64,000 nucleotides of DNA from Streptomyces sp. ISL-1. GTDB lineage: Bacteria > Actinomycetota > Actinomycetes > Streptomycetales > Streptomycetaceae. The notes beneath the pieces were generated by a model. It did not search any database and was not told where the DNA came from. It worked only from the letters and a program-made list of their open reading frames with translations. The stretch spans positions 78,732 through 142,731 of the forward strand of contig NZ_JAGGOI010000022.1 of NCBI RefSeq assembly GCF_018614585.1. Reading direction: 5' to 3'. Within the stretch, counting starts at the first letter, position 1, and each line of letters begins with the position of its first letter. This document shows, piece by piece, positions 51,113 through 59,740 of this stretch. The position numbers and the translations under genes were made by a program.

Positions 51113-51230
51113 GCACGTCAATCCCTGCTGGCCGCGACAGGGTGGCTATTCTCCATCTGTCCGGAAGCGAGGACGCCCGAGGGGGGCGGGTCCGCTCCGG
51201 GCCTCGGACACAGAGGAGGCGGCCGGGTAG

Positions 51231-51908
51231 ATGGAGACGACAAGTCGGCTAGAAGCGCAAGGCACGGTCGGCGATCCCCTTGCCCCGCTCGCGGCGGCAC
51301 CTGCGGGAATGGGGGCCCAGCGCGCGGTCGACGACTATCGGCGTGCGTCCTTCCCCTGGTATGGGCTGGACGAGGCATTCTCGGGCCCGCGCTGGCTGAT
51401 GCAGGTCGGCGCCGCGGCGGACGGGACGGTCCAGCACGGCGCGTTGGGCCACGGCGACGAGCCGTCGATACGGCCGGAGGCCGCCGGCGCCGAGAAGGAG
51501 CGTTTTGCCGCGGTCATCACCGTGGCGGCCAGCCCGGTGCGGCGCAGCGGCGACGGCACCGGCGTCCTGGACGCCACCACGGTCTCCTCCGCGGCCTGGC
51601 TGGCCGGCTCGGGGCTGCTGGCCTACACCTGGCCCGCCCAGCTGGACCACACGCTGCGCGACGACTGGCTGGACCAGCAGACCGAGACCGCGTTCGAGCT
51701 GGCCGACGACCTGGCCGGACCCGCCTGGTCGATGCTCTCGCTGCCGGTGGACGGTGTGCCGACGACCTTCCACTACCGCGAGTCGGAGTTCGGCTGGGTG
51801 CTGGCGGCCTCGACCCGGGCCGGGGTGCACATCGGCGCGTACGGGCGTGGGATGAGCGCGTACGGGCTGGGCTTCTCGGCGGTCCAGGACATCGGCGCGT
51901 ACGTCTAG
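51231..51908 (+). CDS. Conserved hypothetical protein
   Basis: A 225-residue soluble protein with no TM or signal peptide and no domain I recognise. It has balanced composition with Trp/Tyr-rich conserved-looking segments (RASFPWYGLDEAFSGPRWLM, YHYRESEFG-like TFHYRESEFGWVLAA). The final residues repeat GAYGRGMSAYG and IGAYV. AGGAGG lies 12 bases before the ATG. It sits between tatB and the convergent mrp gene. Confidence 0.75.
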   Translation: METTSRLEAQGTVGDPLAPLAAAPAGMGAQRAVDDYRRASFPWYGLDEAFSGPRWLMQVGAAADGTVQHGALGHGDEPSIRPEAAGAEKERFAAVITVAASPVRRSGDGTGVLDATTVSSAAWLAGSGLLAYTWPAQLDHTLRDDWLDQQTETAFELADDLAGPAWSMLSLPVDGVPTTFHYRESEFGWVLAASTRAGVHIGAYGRGMSAYGLGFSAVQDIGAYV

Positions 51909-51986
51909 CGCGTACGTCCAGCGGGGTGACCGTCCGGTGCGGTGACCGCGCCGGCTCCCGGGAACGTCCGGCAGCCGGTTCGTCCT

Positions 51987-52024
51987 CAGTCGCCGGACGG
52001 GCTTTCCCGCCTGTCCGGCGACTG
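51987..52024. terminator. Bidirectional terminator between the hypothetical gene and mrp
   Basis: A 12-bp stem (51987-51998 with 52013-52024). The 14-base loop can itself pair GGG with CCC around CTTT. The two flanking genes converge here. Confidence 0.8.
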
Positions 52025-52039
52025 GCGGCAAGCCGCCTT

Positions 52040-53173
52040 TTAGAACTTGTTGCGCGGGGTGATTCCCAGCGACATGCCCGACAGGCCGCGCTGGCGGCCG
52101 CCCAGCTTGCCCGCGATCGCCCGCAGCGCCGCGCCCGCCGGTGAGTCCGGGTCGGTCAGGACGACCGGCTTGCCCTCGTCGCTGCCTTCGCGCAGCCGTA
52201 CGTCGATCGGGATGGAGCCCAGCACCGGCACGTTCGCGCCGGTCGTCTTCGTCAGCCCCTCGGCGACCCGCTGGCCGCCGCCCGAGCCAAAGACGTCGAC
52301 CATCTCGTCGCAGTGCGGGCACGGCAGGCCCGACATGTTCTCGACGACGCCGACGATCTTCTGGTGCGTCTGCACGGCGATGGAGCCGGCCCGTTCGGCG
52401 ACCTCGGCAGCGGCCTGCTGCGGGGTGGTGACCACCAGGATCTCGGCGTTCGGCACCAGCTGAGCCACCGAGATCGCGATGTCGCCGGTGCCCGGCGGCA
52501 GATCGAGCAGCAGTACGTCGAGGTCCCCCCAGTACACATCCGCGAGGAACTGCTGGAGCGCGCGGTGCAGCATCGGCCCGCGCCACACCACGGGGGCGTT
52601 GCCCGGGGTGAACATCCCGATCGAGATGACCTTCACGCCGTGCGCCGACGGCGGCATGATCATGTTCTCGACCTGGGTCGGGCGGCCGTCCGCGCCCAGC
52701 ATCCGCGGCACGCTGTGCCCGTAGATGTCCGCGTCGACGACGCCGACCTTCAGCCCGTCGGCCGCCATCGCCGCCGCCAGGTTCACGGTGACGGAGGACT
52801 TGCCGACGCCGCCCTTGCCCGAGGCCACCGCGTACACCCTGGTCAGCGAGCCCGGCTGGGCGAACGGCACCTCGCGTTCGGCGGTCCCGCCGCGCAGTGA
52901 GGCCGTCAGTGCGCGCCGCTGCTCGTCGCCCATCACGTCCAGCGTGACGTCGACGCGCGTGACACCGTCGAGGCGCGCGACAGCGTCGGTCACGTTCTTG
53001 GTGATCGTCTCGCGCATGGGGCAGCCGGAGACGGTGAGATACACCGTGACGGCGACCGCACCATCCGCACCGATTTCGACCGATTTGACCATGCCGAGGT
53101 CGGTGATCGGTCGGTTGATCTCGGGGTCGTTCACCGTCGCCAGCGCTTCAAGCACCGCGTCTTCCGTAGCCAT
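52040..53173 (-). CDS. mrp: Mrp/NBP35-type P-loop ATPase, iron-sulfur cluster carrier
   Basis: A 377-residue protein. The N-terminal MIP18/DUF59 domain has TVSGCPMRETI (Cys51). The deviant Walker A SGKGGVGKSS is at 118-127, the switch and Walker B are VVDADIYGHSVPRM and LLLDLPPGTGD, and the cluster-binding CPHC lies in MSGLPCPHCDEM. It transfers Fe-S clusters to apoproteins in this family (ApbC). The ATG is the first codon. It is transcribed with, and downstream of, the DUF1003 gene (44-base gap). Confidence 0.93.
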   Translation of the reverse strand: MATEDAVLEALATVNDPEINRPITDLGMVKSVEIGADGAVAVTVYLTVSGCPMRETITKNVTDAVARLDGVTRVDVTLDVMGDEQRRALTASLRGGTAEREVPFAQPGSLTRVYAVASGKGGVGKSSVTVNLAAAMAADGLKVGVVDADIYGHSVPRMLGADGRPTQVENMIMPPSAHGVKVISIGMFTPGNAPVVWRGPMLHRALQQFLADVYWGDLDVLLLDLPPGTGDIAISVAQLVPNAEILVVTTPQQAAAEVAERAGSIAVQTHQKIVGVVENMSGLPCPHCDEMVDVFGSGGGQRVAEGLTKTTGANVPVLGSIPIDVRLREGSDEGKPVVLTDPDSPAGAALRAIAGKLGGRQRGLSGMSLGITPRNKF

Positions 53174-53217
53174 ACGGACGATGGTACGGCGCTGACACCC
53201 ACCCCCGGTAAGGGCGG

Positions 53218-53805
53218 TCAGCGGTCGGCTTCATCACTCCGGTTGTCGGACGCCTCCGGGAATAGACGCCGTTCGTCCATCTCCTTCATCAGATCCTGGA
53301 ACTCGGAGCGGATCCAGTCCCGGGTGGCGACCTCGCCGAGCCCCATCCGCAGCGCCGCGATCTCCCGCGTCAGATACTCCGTGTCCGCGATGGAGCGCTC
53401 GTTCTGCTTGCGGTCCTGCTCGTACGTGACCCGGTCCCGGTCGTCCTGCCGGTTCTGCGCGAGAAGGATGAGCGGGGCGGCGTAGGACGCCTGAAGCGAC
53501 AGCATCAGCGTCAGAAAGATGAATGGGAACTCGTCGAAGCGCAGATCCGTGGGCGCGAAGACGTTCCACAGGAGCCACACGATGATGGTCACCGTCATCC
53601 AGACGATGAACCGTCCGGTCCCCAGGAAGCGGGCGAACCGCTCGGAGAACCTGCCGAAGGCCTCGGGGTCGTACTGCGGCAGCAGCCTGCGACGCGGCGC
53701 GCGCGGCTGGTCGAGCCGGGCCCGGTGGCGCGGCAGAGCGCTTGCCCCGGCCGGGGGTCGCTCCTTCGGCTCGCCGCGATCGGTGAGCCCGTACTCGCTA
53801 CCCAT
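53218..53805 (-). CDS. DUF1003 family membrane protein
   Basis: A 195-residue protein with two TM helices (FIVWMTVTIIVWLLWNVF and PFIFLTLMLSLQASYAAPLILLA) followed by NRQDDRDR and a charged coiled region, the DUF1003 signature. The N-terminal 50 residues are Arg/Pro-rich. The ATG overlaps the upstream MgtE-N gene stop by 8 bases (ATGGGTAG), so the two are translationally coupled and probably act together. The function is unknown. Confidence 0.88.
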   Translation of the reverse strand: MGSEYGLTDRGEPKERPPAGASALPRHRARLDQPRAPRRRLLPQYDPEAFGRFSERFARFLGTGRFIVWMTVTIIVWLLWNVFAPTDLRFDEFPFIFLTLMLSLQASYAAPLILLAQNRQDDRDRVTYEQDRKQNERSIADTEYLTREIAALRMGLGEVATRDWIRSEFQDLMKEMDERRLFPEASDNRSDEADR

Positions 53806-55087
53806 GGGCGGCCTCCTCGTGGGAGGGCTCCTCGGGGCTCTCGTCGAACTCCGTCTCGCGCCAGTCGTCCGGCAGCAGATGGTCGAGTACGTCGTCGACG
53901 GTCACCGCGCCCAGCAGCGAACCACTCTCGTCCACGACCGGTGCCGCCACCATGTTGTACGTCGCGAGATAGCTGGTGACCGCGGGCAGCGACGTGCCCG
54001 GCGCAAGCGGCGGAAGATCGCTGTCCACGATCGAGCTGACCAGCGTGAACGGGGGGTCCCGCAGCAGCCGCTGGAAGTGCACCATGCCCAGATACTTGCC
54101 GGTCGGCGTCTCGTCCGGCGGCCGGCATACGTACACCTGCGCGGCGAGCGCGGGGGAGAGGTCCTGCTGGCGCACTCGCGCCAGCGCGTCCGCGACCGTC
54201 GCGTCCGGTCGCAGCACGATCGGCTCGGTGGTCATCAGACCGCCCGCAGTCCGCTCCTCGTAAGCCAGCAGTCGCCGTACATCGGCCGCGTCGTCCGGGC
54301 GCATCAGCGCGAGCAACCGCTCCTTGTCGTCCTCGGGCAACTCGGAGAGCAGGTCGGCCGCGTCGTCCGGATCCATCGCCTCCAGTACGTCCGCCGCGCG
54401 CTCATCCTTGAGCTTGCCCAGGATCTCCACCTGGTCGTCGTCCGGCAGCTCTTCCAGTACGTCCGCGAGCCTGTCGTCGTCGAGGGCCGCGGCGACCTCG
54501 GCGCGCCGCTTGGGGGAGAGGTGGTGCAGCACATTGGCGAGGTCGGCCGGGCGCAGCTGCTCGAAGGTCGCCAGCAGGCTCTCGGCGCCCTGTCCGTGCT
54601 CCTCCAGCGAGAAGCCGGTGACAGCGGACCACTCGACGGTCAGCGTCTCGCCCTTGCGGCGCAGCGCCCCGGGCTTGCCCTTGCGCACGAAGGCCTTGTC
54701 GATCTCCCAGTCGCGGCGGGCCGGCAACTGCTGGATCGAGACGTCGAGCACGGTGACCTCCTCGCCGGTTTCCACGAGCCGTACCCGCCGGTCGAGCAGT
54801 TCGCCGAGCACCAGCCGCTCGGTGGGGCGCTGTTCGAAGCGGCGCATATTGAGCACGCCGGTGGTGATGACCTGACCCGACTCCACGCCGGTCACCCGCG
54901 TCATGGGCAGAAAGATCCGGCGGCGGCTGAGCACCTCGACGACCAGGCCGAGCAGCCGCGGCGGGCGGCGGCCGACCCGCAGCATCGCGACCAGGTCGCG
55001 GACGCGTCCCACCTGGTCTCCCTGGGGGTCGAAGACAGGCACGCCCGCGAGGTGGGAGACGAAGATCCGGGGGGCGCCTGCGGGCAT
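53798..55087 (-). CDS. MgtE intracellular-domain / CBS protein lacking the transport domain
   Basis: A 429-residue soluble protein. A PRC-barrel-like N-terminus (VFDPQGDQVGRVRDLVAML) is followed by an MgtE_N superhelix (LRPADLANVLHHLSPKRRAE, VLEAMDPDDAADLLSELPED) and a CBS pair (MTTEPIVLRPDATVADALAR, LLGAVTVDDVLDHLLPDDW). The five-helix MgtE channel is missing. In MgtE these parts sense cytoplasmic Mg2+ and gate the pore, so this may be a stand-alone magnesium sensor working through the coupled DUF1003 membrane protein. That is inference. Confidence 0.88.
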   Translation of the reverse strand: MPAGAPRIFVSHLAGVPVFDPQGDQVGRVRDLVAMLRVGRRPPRLLGLVVEVLSRRRIFLPMTRVTGVESGQVITTGVLNMRRFEQRPTERLVLGELLDRRVRLVETGEEVTVLDVSIQQLPARRDWEIDKAFVRKGKPGALRRKGETLTVEWSAVTGFSLEEHGQGAESLLATFEQLRPADLANVLHHLSPKRRAEVAAALDDDRLADVLEELPDDDQVEILGKLKDERAADVLEAMDPDDAADLLSELPEDDKERLLALMRPDDAADVRRLLAYEERTAGGLMTTEPIVLRPDATVADALARVRQQDLSPALAAQVYVCRPPDETPTGKYLGMVHFQRLLRDPPFTLVSSIVDSDLPPLAPGTSLPAVTSYLATYNMVAAPVVDESGSLLGAVTVDDVLDHLLPDDWRETEFDESPEEPSHEEAAHG

Positions 55088-55272
55088 GCTCCGCGCCTCC
55101 TTCTCGCCGGGACATCTGCCGTGAAATACCAGTGTTTGAGGGCTTCAGGCTAGCCCGTACCCTTCTGGGCCGCCCTGGCTGTCGTCCGTACGGCTCTCTG
55201 CGGACCGGTGGCCTCCGCACAGGTACGCTGCGGTCTGCCACCCACGACACGCAGATGAGAGGCAGTGCGGTT

Positions 55273-56040
55273 GTGACTCCCCTCCCTCCGGCTTCCCGAG
55301 CCCGCCGGACCGCGCTTCCCTTGGCGCTGTGTGCCGGACTGACCGTGACACTCACGGCATGCGGCAGCGAGGATCCGGACGCGGGGACCAATGGCGTCGG
55401 CAAGCTCTCCGCCGCCCAGATCGAGACGAAGGCACGCGCGGCGGCGGACGCGGCGGTGTCGGTAAGGCTCTCCGGGACGCTGGTCAGCAAGGGCGGCACC
55501 TACAAGCTGAACATGCGCCTCAAGCACGACGGCGGCACCGGCTCCGTCACCTCGAAGGACAACACCTTCGAGCTGCTGCGGGTGGGGAAGGCGCTCTATC
55601 TGAAGGCCGACGCCGGTTTCTGGAGCGGCGCGGGCGGCAAGGGCGAGGAGGAGCCGAGCAAGACGGACGCGGAAGCGGCGGGCAAGCTCGACGACAAGTA
55701 TGTGAAGGTGCCGGAGGGAGACCCGGCGTACAACCAGTTCCGTGGCTTCACGGACATGGATGTGCTGCTGGAGGGGCTGCTCGGCATGCAGGGCGGCCTC
55801 AGCAAGGGCGACCGCACGCAGGTGGGCGGCGTCCGTACGATCAAGGTCATGGCGGGCGAGGGCGCGGGCGGCACGCTCGACGTCTCGCTCGAAGGCAGGC
55901 CGTATCCGCTTCAGTTCGCGAGGGCGGGCGGCGCGGGGGTGCTGACGCTGGGGGACTGGGACAAGGACTTCGCGCTTGCGGCGCCGGAGAAGGACGAAAC
56001 GGTCGACTACGGCCGCCAGCTGCCGAAGACCAGCGACTAG
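55273..56040 (+). CDS. Lipoprotein, possibly LppX/LprAFG-like
   Basis: A 255-residue lipoprotein; the signal ends at lipobox LTAC. The mature part (AAQIETKARAAADAAVSVRLSG... LRVGKALYLKADAGFW... TQVGGVRTIKV) has the alternating strands and order of the LppX_LprAFG lipid-binding family, at moderate confidence. The GTG at 55273 has GAGAGG upstream; an ATG at 55255 is also possible. It is a single gene, divergent from the MgtE-N gene. Confidence 0.72.
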   Translation: MTPLPPASRARRTALPLALCAGLTVTLTACGSEDPDAGTNGVGKLSAAQIETKARAAADAAVSVRLSGTLVSKGGTYKLNMRLKHDGGTGSVTSKDNTFELLRVGKALYLKADAGFWSGAGGKGEEEPSKTDAEAAGKLDDKYVKVPEGDPAYNQFRGFTDMDVLLEGLLGMQGGLSKGDRTQVGGVRTIKVMAGEGAGGTLDVSLEGRPYPLQFARAGGAGVLTLGDWDKDFALAAPEKDETVDYGRQLPKTSD

Positions 56041-56138
56041 CCGCTCCCCGGGGCTCGGCCGACCCGACGGGGCCCGGCCCGGACCAGAGGAGGCTCTGCC
56101 CCCGGACCCGACGGGGTTCTGCCCCCGGACCCCGGTCC

Positions 56139-56280
56139 TCAAAGTCTCCCCCAGGCTTCGTCCTGGGGACCCCCAACGGGCTTGAAACGCCTGCCTGGCC
56201 GCACATCTTCCCGGGCGCTGCCCAGCACCCAGGCGCTCAATCTCCCCAGACGCCCGTGGGGACCCCCAACGGGCTTGAGA
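56139..56280. repeat. Two copies of the dispersed palindromic repeat
   Basis: Copies at 56139-56185 (AAAGTCTCCCCCAGGCTTCG through CCCCCAACGGGCTTGA) and 56238-56280 (TCAATCTCCCCAGACGCCCG through GACCCCCAACGGGCTTGAGA). They are inverted relative to the copies at 24861 and 25634. They fill the gap between the lipoprotein gene and the convergent gene ending at 56289 and can form hairpins, so they may also act as terminators. Confidence 0.8.
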
Positions 56281-56288
56281 CGGCGGGC

Positions 56289-56801
56289 TCAGCCGCGCCT
56301 CTTCTTGCGCCTCAGCAGCAGCCTGTGCAGAGACGGCGGGGCAGGCTCCCGCGTCGTCGCCGGCGTCGGGAGCGGCGGGGCCGCTCCCGAGTCGTCCGGA
56401 AACTCCGTGATCACGGACTTCGGCTCCAGCCGCAGCACCCGGCACTCCCGTGCCCACCGCTCCGTCATCTGCTCCGCGTCCGGCGCGTTCAGGCGCTTGC
56501 CCTTCAGCTCCGCGACCGCCGACTCCCACGCTTCGGAGTGCGGCTCCAGCTCGCTCACCGCCGCCGTCCAGGCGACCAGCCGGCCGCCCTTGTCCTTGCT
56601 GCGTACGGTGACCTCCGCCGTACCGCCGTCCACCAGCCCCGGCAGTGGCTGCTCGCCGGGACAGTCGCCCACGACGTACGCACCGCCGTCGTGCCACACG
56701 TGCCACAGCGCCCTCGCGGGTCCCTCGCCGCGCACCCAGATGAGGCCGGACTTCTTGGTGGCCTCCTCGACGAGGGCCCGGCCGAGCAGCATGTCTGTCA
56801 T
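56289..56801 (-). CDS. Conserved hypothetical protein (possible FMN-binding split-barrel-like)
   Basis: A 170-residue protein. The first 100 residues (LIWVRGEGPARALWHVWHDG, AYVVGDCPGEQPLPGL, GGRLVAWTAAVSEL) resemble the beta-barrel of pyridoxamine-phosphate-oxidase-like proteins, but I am not certain. The C-terminus is a Pro-rich then basic tail (RLLLRRKKRRG). It lies 28 bases downstream of corA on the same strand. Confidence 0.65.
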   Translation of the reverse strand: MTDMLLGRALVEEATKKSGLIWVRGEGPARALWHVWHDGGAYVVGDCPGEQPLPGLVDGGTAEVTVRSKDKGGRLVAWTAAVSELEPHSEAWESAVAELKGKRLNAPDAEQMTERWARECRVLRLEPKSVITEFPDDSGAAPPLPTPATTREPAPPSLHRLLLRRKKRRG

Positions 56802-56829
56802 GCCCGCAGCTTAACGACAGCCCCCAGGG

Positions 56830-57945
56830 CTACAGCCAGCCGTTGCGCTTGAGGGTGCGGTGGATCGCGAGGCAGATGCCGACGATGCCGGTGAGCACCA
56901 TGGGGTAGCCGTACCTCCAGTGCAGCTCCGGCATGTGGTCGAAGTTCATGCCGTACACCCCGCAGACCGCCGTCGGCACGGCGATGATCGCCGCCCAGGA
57001 CGTGATCTTGCGCATGTCCTCGTTCTGCGCGACCGTCGCCTGCGCCAGATTGGCCTGGAGGATCGAGTTCAGCAGCTCGTCGAAGCCGATGACCTCCTCA
57101 TGCACCCGGGCGAGGTGGTCGGCGACATCGCGGAAGTACTTCTGGATGTCCGGGTCGACCAGCCGCATCGGCCGCTCGCTCAGCAGCTGCATCGGCCGCA
57201 GCAGCGGCGACACGGCCCGCTTGAACTCCAGTACCTCACGCTTGAGCTGGTAGATCCGCCCCGCGTCGCCGCCGCGCGGGCTGCCCTTCGAGGGCGCGGA
57301 GAAGACATCGATCTCGACCTCGTCGATGTCGTCCTGCACGGCCGCCGCCACCGCGATGTACCCGTCGACGACATGGTCGGCGATGGCGTGCAGCACGGCC
57401 GAAGGCCCTTTGGCGAGCAGCTCGGCGTCCTTCTGCAGCCCGTGCCGCAGAGCCCGCAGCGAGCCCTTGCCGCCGTGCCGCACCGTGATGACGAAGTTCC
57501 GGCCGGTGAAGCACATCACCTCGCCGGTCTCGACGACCTCGCTGGTCGCGGTGAGCTCGGCGTGCTCGACGTAGTGGATCGTCTTGAAGACGGTGAAGAG
57601 CGTGTCGTCGTACCGCTCCAGTTTGGGGCGCTGATGGGCGTGCACCGCGTCCTCGACGGCCAGTGGGTGCAACCCGAACTCCGCCGCGATACCGGCGAAT
57701 TCGGCCTCTGTCGGCTCGTGCAGACCGATCCACGCGAACCCGCCGCCCTCGCGAACCCGCAGCATCGCCTCGTGCGGCGTCTGACAGGTCCCGCTGTCCA
57801 GCCGCTTTCCGTCGCGGTAGACCGCGCAGTCGACGACCGCGCTGGAGGCGGACGGATCGCGGGTGGCGTCGTACGTGCTGTAGGGGGCGTTGCTCTTGCG
57901 CAGGGACGGACGGACCGCTTCACGCAGGTCACGGATCATCGACAT
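56830..57945 (-). CDS. corA: CorA family magnesium/cobalt transporter
   Basis: A 371-residue membrane channel. A large N-terminal cytoplasmic domain precedes two C-terminal TMs. The signature GMN occurs in VYGMNFDHMPELHW between them. The C-terminus is basic (HRTLKRNGWL). It carries Mg2+ (and Co2+/Ni2+) inward. The ATG at 57945 has AAGGAG six bases upstream, which excludes the longer open frame. It is followed by the hypothetical gene ending at 56289. Confidence 0.94.
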   Translation of the reverse strand: MSMIRDLREAVRPSLRKSNAPYSTYDATRDPSASSAVVDCAVYRDGKRLDSGTCQTPHEAMLRVREGGGFAWIGLHEPTEAEFAGIAAEFGLHPLAVEDAVHAHQRPKLERYDDTLFTVFKTIHYVEHAELTATSEVVETGEVMCFTGRNFVITVRHGGKGSLRALRHGLQKDAELLAKGPSAVLHAIADHVVDGYIAVAAAVQDDIDEVEIDVFSAPSKGSPRGGDAGRIYQLKREVLEFKRAVSPLLRPMQLLSERPMRLVDPDIQKYFRDVADHLARVHEEVIGFDELLNSILQANLAQATVAQNEDMRKITSWAAIIAVPTAVCGVYGMNFDHMPELHWRYGYPMVLTGIVGICLAIHRTLKRNGWL

Positions 57946-58360
57946 GGCAGGCTCCTTCACGGAGAGGCCGTCGTACGAGTGGCGTGGCACAGCCCGGAAT
58001 GGGGACGTGATGCATACGTCCGCAAAGCGGGCGGCACCGCGGAAATCGCGGTGACGGCGTTCGCTACAGACAGGCAAAAACGAAGTGCTCTTCCGTCGTG
58101 CGAAATGCCATGGGCCCCGTGCGGGAAGGCCTCAGATCACAGAGGAAAGGTGCCGTGCGGAAGAGCGGTTGGTACTGCACGGTCGACTTCGATCCACCGC
58201 AGCCCCACCTCCTCCGGCCGGTCCCCCGTAGGGGATGACGTGTCGTCGGGACTCGAGAGCAACGCTTCTGCGTGCCATCCCGACCAGCGGCCAAGACTAT
58301 CAGCCGACTGAGGGCCAATCCCTTCGTTTGCCCGTTCCTTACGCCATTTATGCTCGCGAC
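57946..58360. promoter_or_regulatory. Divergent region between corA and the SUFU-domain gene
   Basis: No gene is supported in these 415 bases. On the plus strand, TTTGCC/TTGCCC near 58328 and TATGCT at 58349-58354 form a plausible promoter whose start point would fall on the ATG at 58361. CGTGCGGGAAGG and CGTGCGGAAGAG form a short direct repeat near 58120-58165. I do not recognise a magnesium riboswitch in the corA leader. Confidence 0.45.
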
Positions 58361-58957
58361 ATGGAAGATGTTCTTGCTTTTGTCGAGGCCCGATTGCGGT
58401 CGGCACTGGGTGATCCGGACGCGCGCGCCGCGGTTACCTTCCTAGGTACGGACCGTATCGAGGTGCTCCGGTTTCTTGACCGGGGCGGCGACGGAGACAT
58501 CGTGCGATACGCCACTCTCGGCATGTCCGCCCACCCGATGACGGACCCCACCGCGGCCCTCGCCGACCCCGTGAAGGGGCCGCGCGCGGAGCTGGTTCTT
58601 TCCGTACGGGCCGGGCTCGCCGACACTGACAAGGTGCTGCGTCCGCTCGCCGTACTGGCCGCGTCCCCGCAGGTCGAGGGCGTGGTCGTGGCGCCGGGGG
58701 CCTCGCTGGACGTCGGCGGTCCGCTGTGGCCGGCCGCGCCGTTCAGCTCGGTGCTCGTGGCCGAGCCGGGCGGGCTTGTCGAGGACCTGGAACTGGACGC
58801 GCCGATGGATCCGGTGCGCTTCCTGCCGCTGCTGCCTATGACGTCGAACGAGGCGGCCTGGAAGCGCGTGCACGGCGCGCAGGAGCTCCAGGAGCGGTGG
58901 CTGACGCACGGCACGGACCTGCGCGATCCGCTGCGCAGGTCCGTAACTCTCGACTGA
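58361..58957 (+). CDS. Suppressor-of-fused (SUFU) domain protein
   Basis: A 198-residue soluble protein in the bacterial SUFU-like family: IEVLRFLDRGGDGDIVRYAT, GPRAELVLSVRAG, PLLPMTSNEAAWKRVHGAQ. The bacterial role is unknown; relatives occur as immunity-like or regulatory proteins. There is no ribosome site before the ATG, but a TATGCT -10 box sits 7 bases away, so the mRNA is probably leaderless. The open frame upstream (from 58235) is not conserved-looking. Confidence 0.8.
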   Translation: MEDVLAFVEARLRSALGDPDARAAVTFLGTDRIEVLRFLDRGGDGDIVRYATLGMSAHPMTDPTAALADPVKGPRAELVLSVRAGLADTDKVLRPLAVLAASPQVEGVVVAPGASLDVGGPLWPAAPFSSVLVAEPGGLVEDLELDAPMDPVRFLPLLPMTSNEAAWKRVHGAQELQERWLTHGTDLRDPLRRSVTLD

Positions 58958-59003
58958 TTTCAGGTCAGTTGGTGAAGAGCGGCACAGCAAGCCAGACACC
59001 CTA

Positions 59004-59020
59004 ATGCATGCGTCATGCAT
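59004..59020. promoter_or_regulatory. Perfect inverted repeat, candidate operator of the DUF6758 gene
   Basis: ATGCATG-CGT-CATGCAT, 7-bp arms and a 3-base spacer, lies 73-89 bases before the TTG at 59093, in a locally AT-rich stretch. It fits a dimeric regulator site. It is equally able to form an RNA hairpin terminating the SUFU gene, although it is AT-rich. Confidence 0.45.
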
Positions 59021-59092
59021 CTAGTTTTGCGCGGTGAGGGCGCGCGCCGGACGGGTGATCGTCCTTGACGCGACGACGGCCGGGGAGGACCG

Positions 59093-59740
59093 TTGGAGGC
59101 TATGAGGGGCGAACCCAGTTGCCCGAAGTGCGGTGGCCGGGTCAGGGCGCCCGGTCTCTTTGCCGATTCCTGGCAGTGCGACGTGCACGGCGCGGTGCAC
59201 CCGCTGCAGCCGGTGATCCCGCCCAGCGTCGAGGCCCTGAGTGTGGTCGTGCACCGCGCGAAAGTCCCTGTCTGGATGCCCTGGCCGCTGCCGGTCGGCT
59301 GGCTCTTCACCGGTGTCGCCTATGCGGGGGACGACCGAAGTGGCGGACGTGCGACCGCAGTTGCCTGCTCGGGACCCGGCCCGCTCGGAGGCATAGGTGA
59401 ACTGCTGCTGATCGCCGAGGAGCTGGGCGTCGGGCTCGGTGCGCGTTACGCGGGGACGGACGGACTCGATCCCGGCCCGCACATCTGCGTCGACAAGCCA
59501 CCGCAGACCAAGGTGCTCGCCGCGGGACGGCCCACCCCGCTGTGGCATGTCAGCGACGCACCCGACGATCGCGCGGTCTTCGCGGGCGAGGCGCGCGGGC
59601 TGTGGCTGTGGGCCATCGTCTGGCCGGAGCAGTCCGGGTTGCTGATGTACGACGAGCTGGTGCTGACGGATCTGCGGGACGCGGGCGCCGAGGTGGAACT
59701 GCTGCCCTGCGGGGCGCTGTCACCCCGCCTGCTGTCCTGA
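59093..59740 (+). CDS. DUF6758-type protein with N-terminal zinc ribbon
   Basis: A 215-residue soluble protein. The N-terminus has SCPKCGGRV and, 12 residues later, WQCDVHG, a C-x2-C...C-x2-H metal site. The rest is a conserved Streptomyces domain (WPLPVGWLFTGVAYAGDD, then LWLWAIVWPEQSGLLMYDEL). The function is unknown. The TTG at 59093 has GGGGAGG at correct spacing; the ATG at 59102 would be too near the GGAGG. Confidence 0.75.
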   Translation: MEAMRGEPSCPKCGGRVRAPGLFADSWQCDVHGAVHPLQPVIPPSVEALSVVVHRAKVPVWMPWPLPVGWLFTGVAYAGDDRSGGRATAVACSGPGPLGGIGELLLIAEELGVGLGARYAGTDGLDPGPHICVDKPPQTKVLAAGRPTPLWHVSDAPDDRAVFAGEARGLWLWAIVWPEQSGLLMYDELVLTDLRDAGAEVELLPCGALSPRLLS

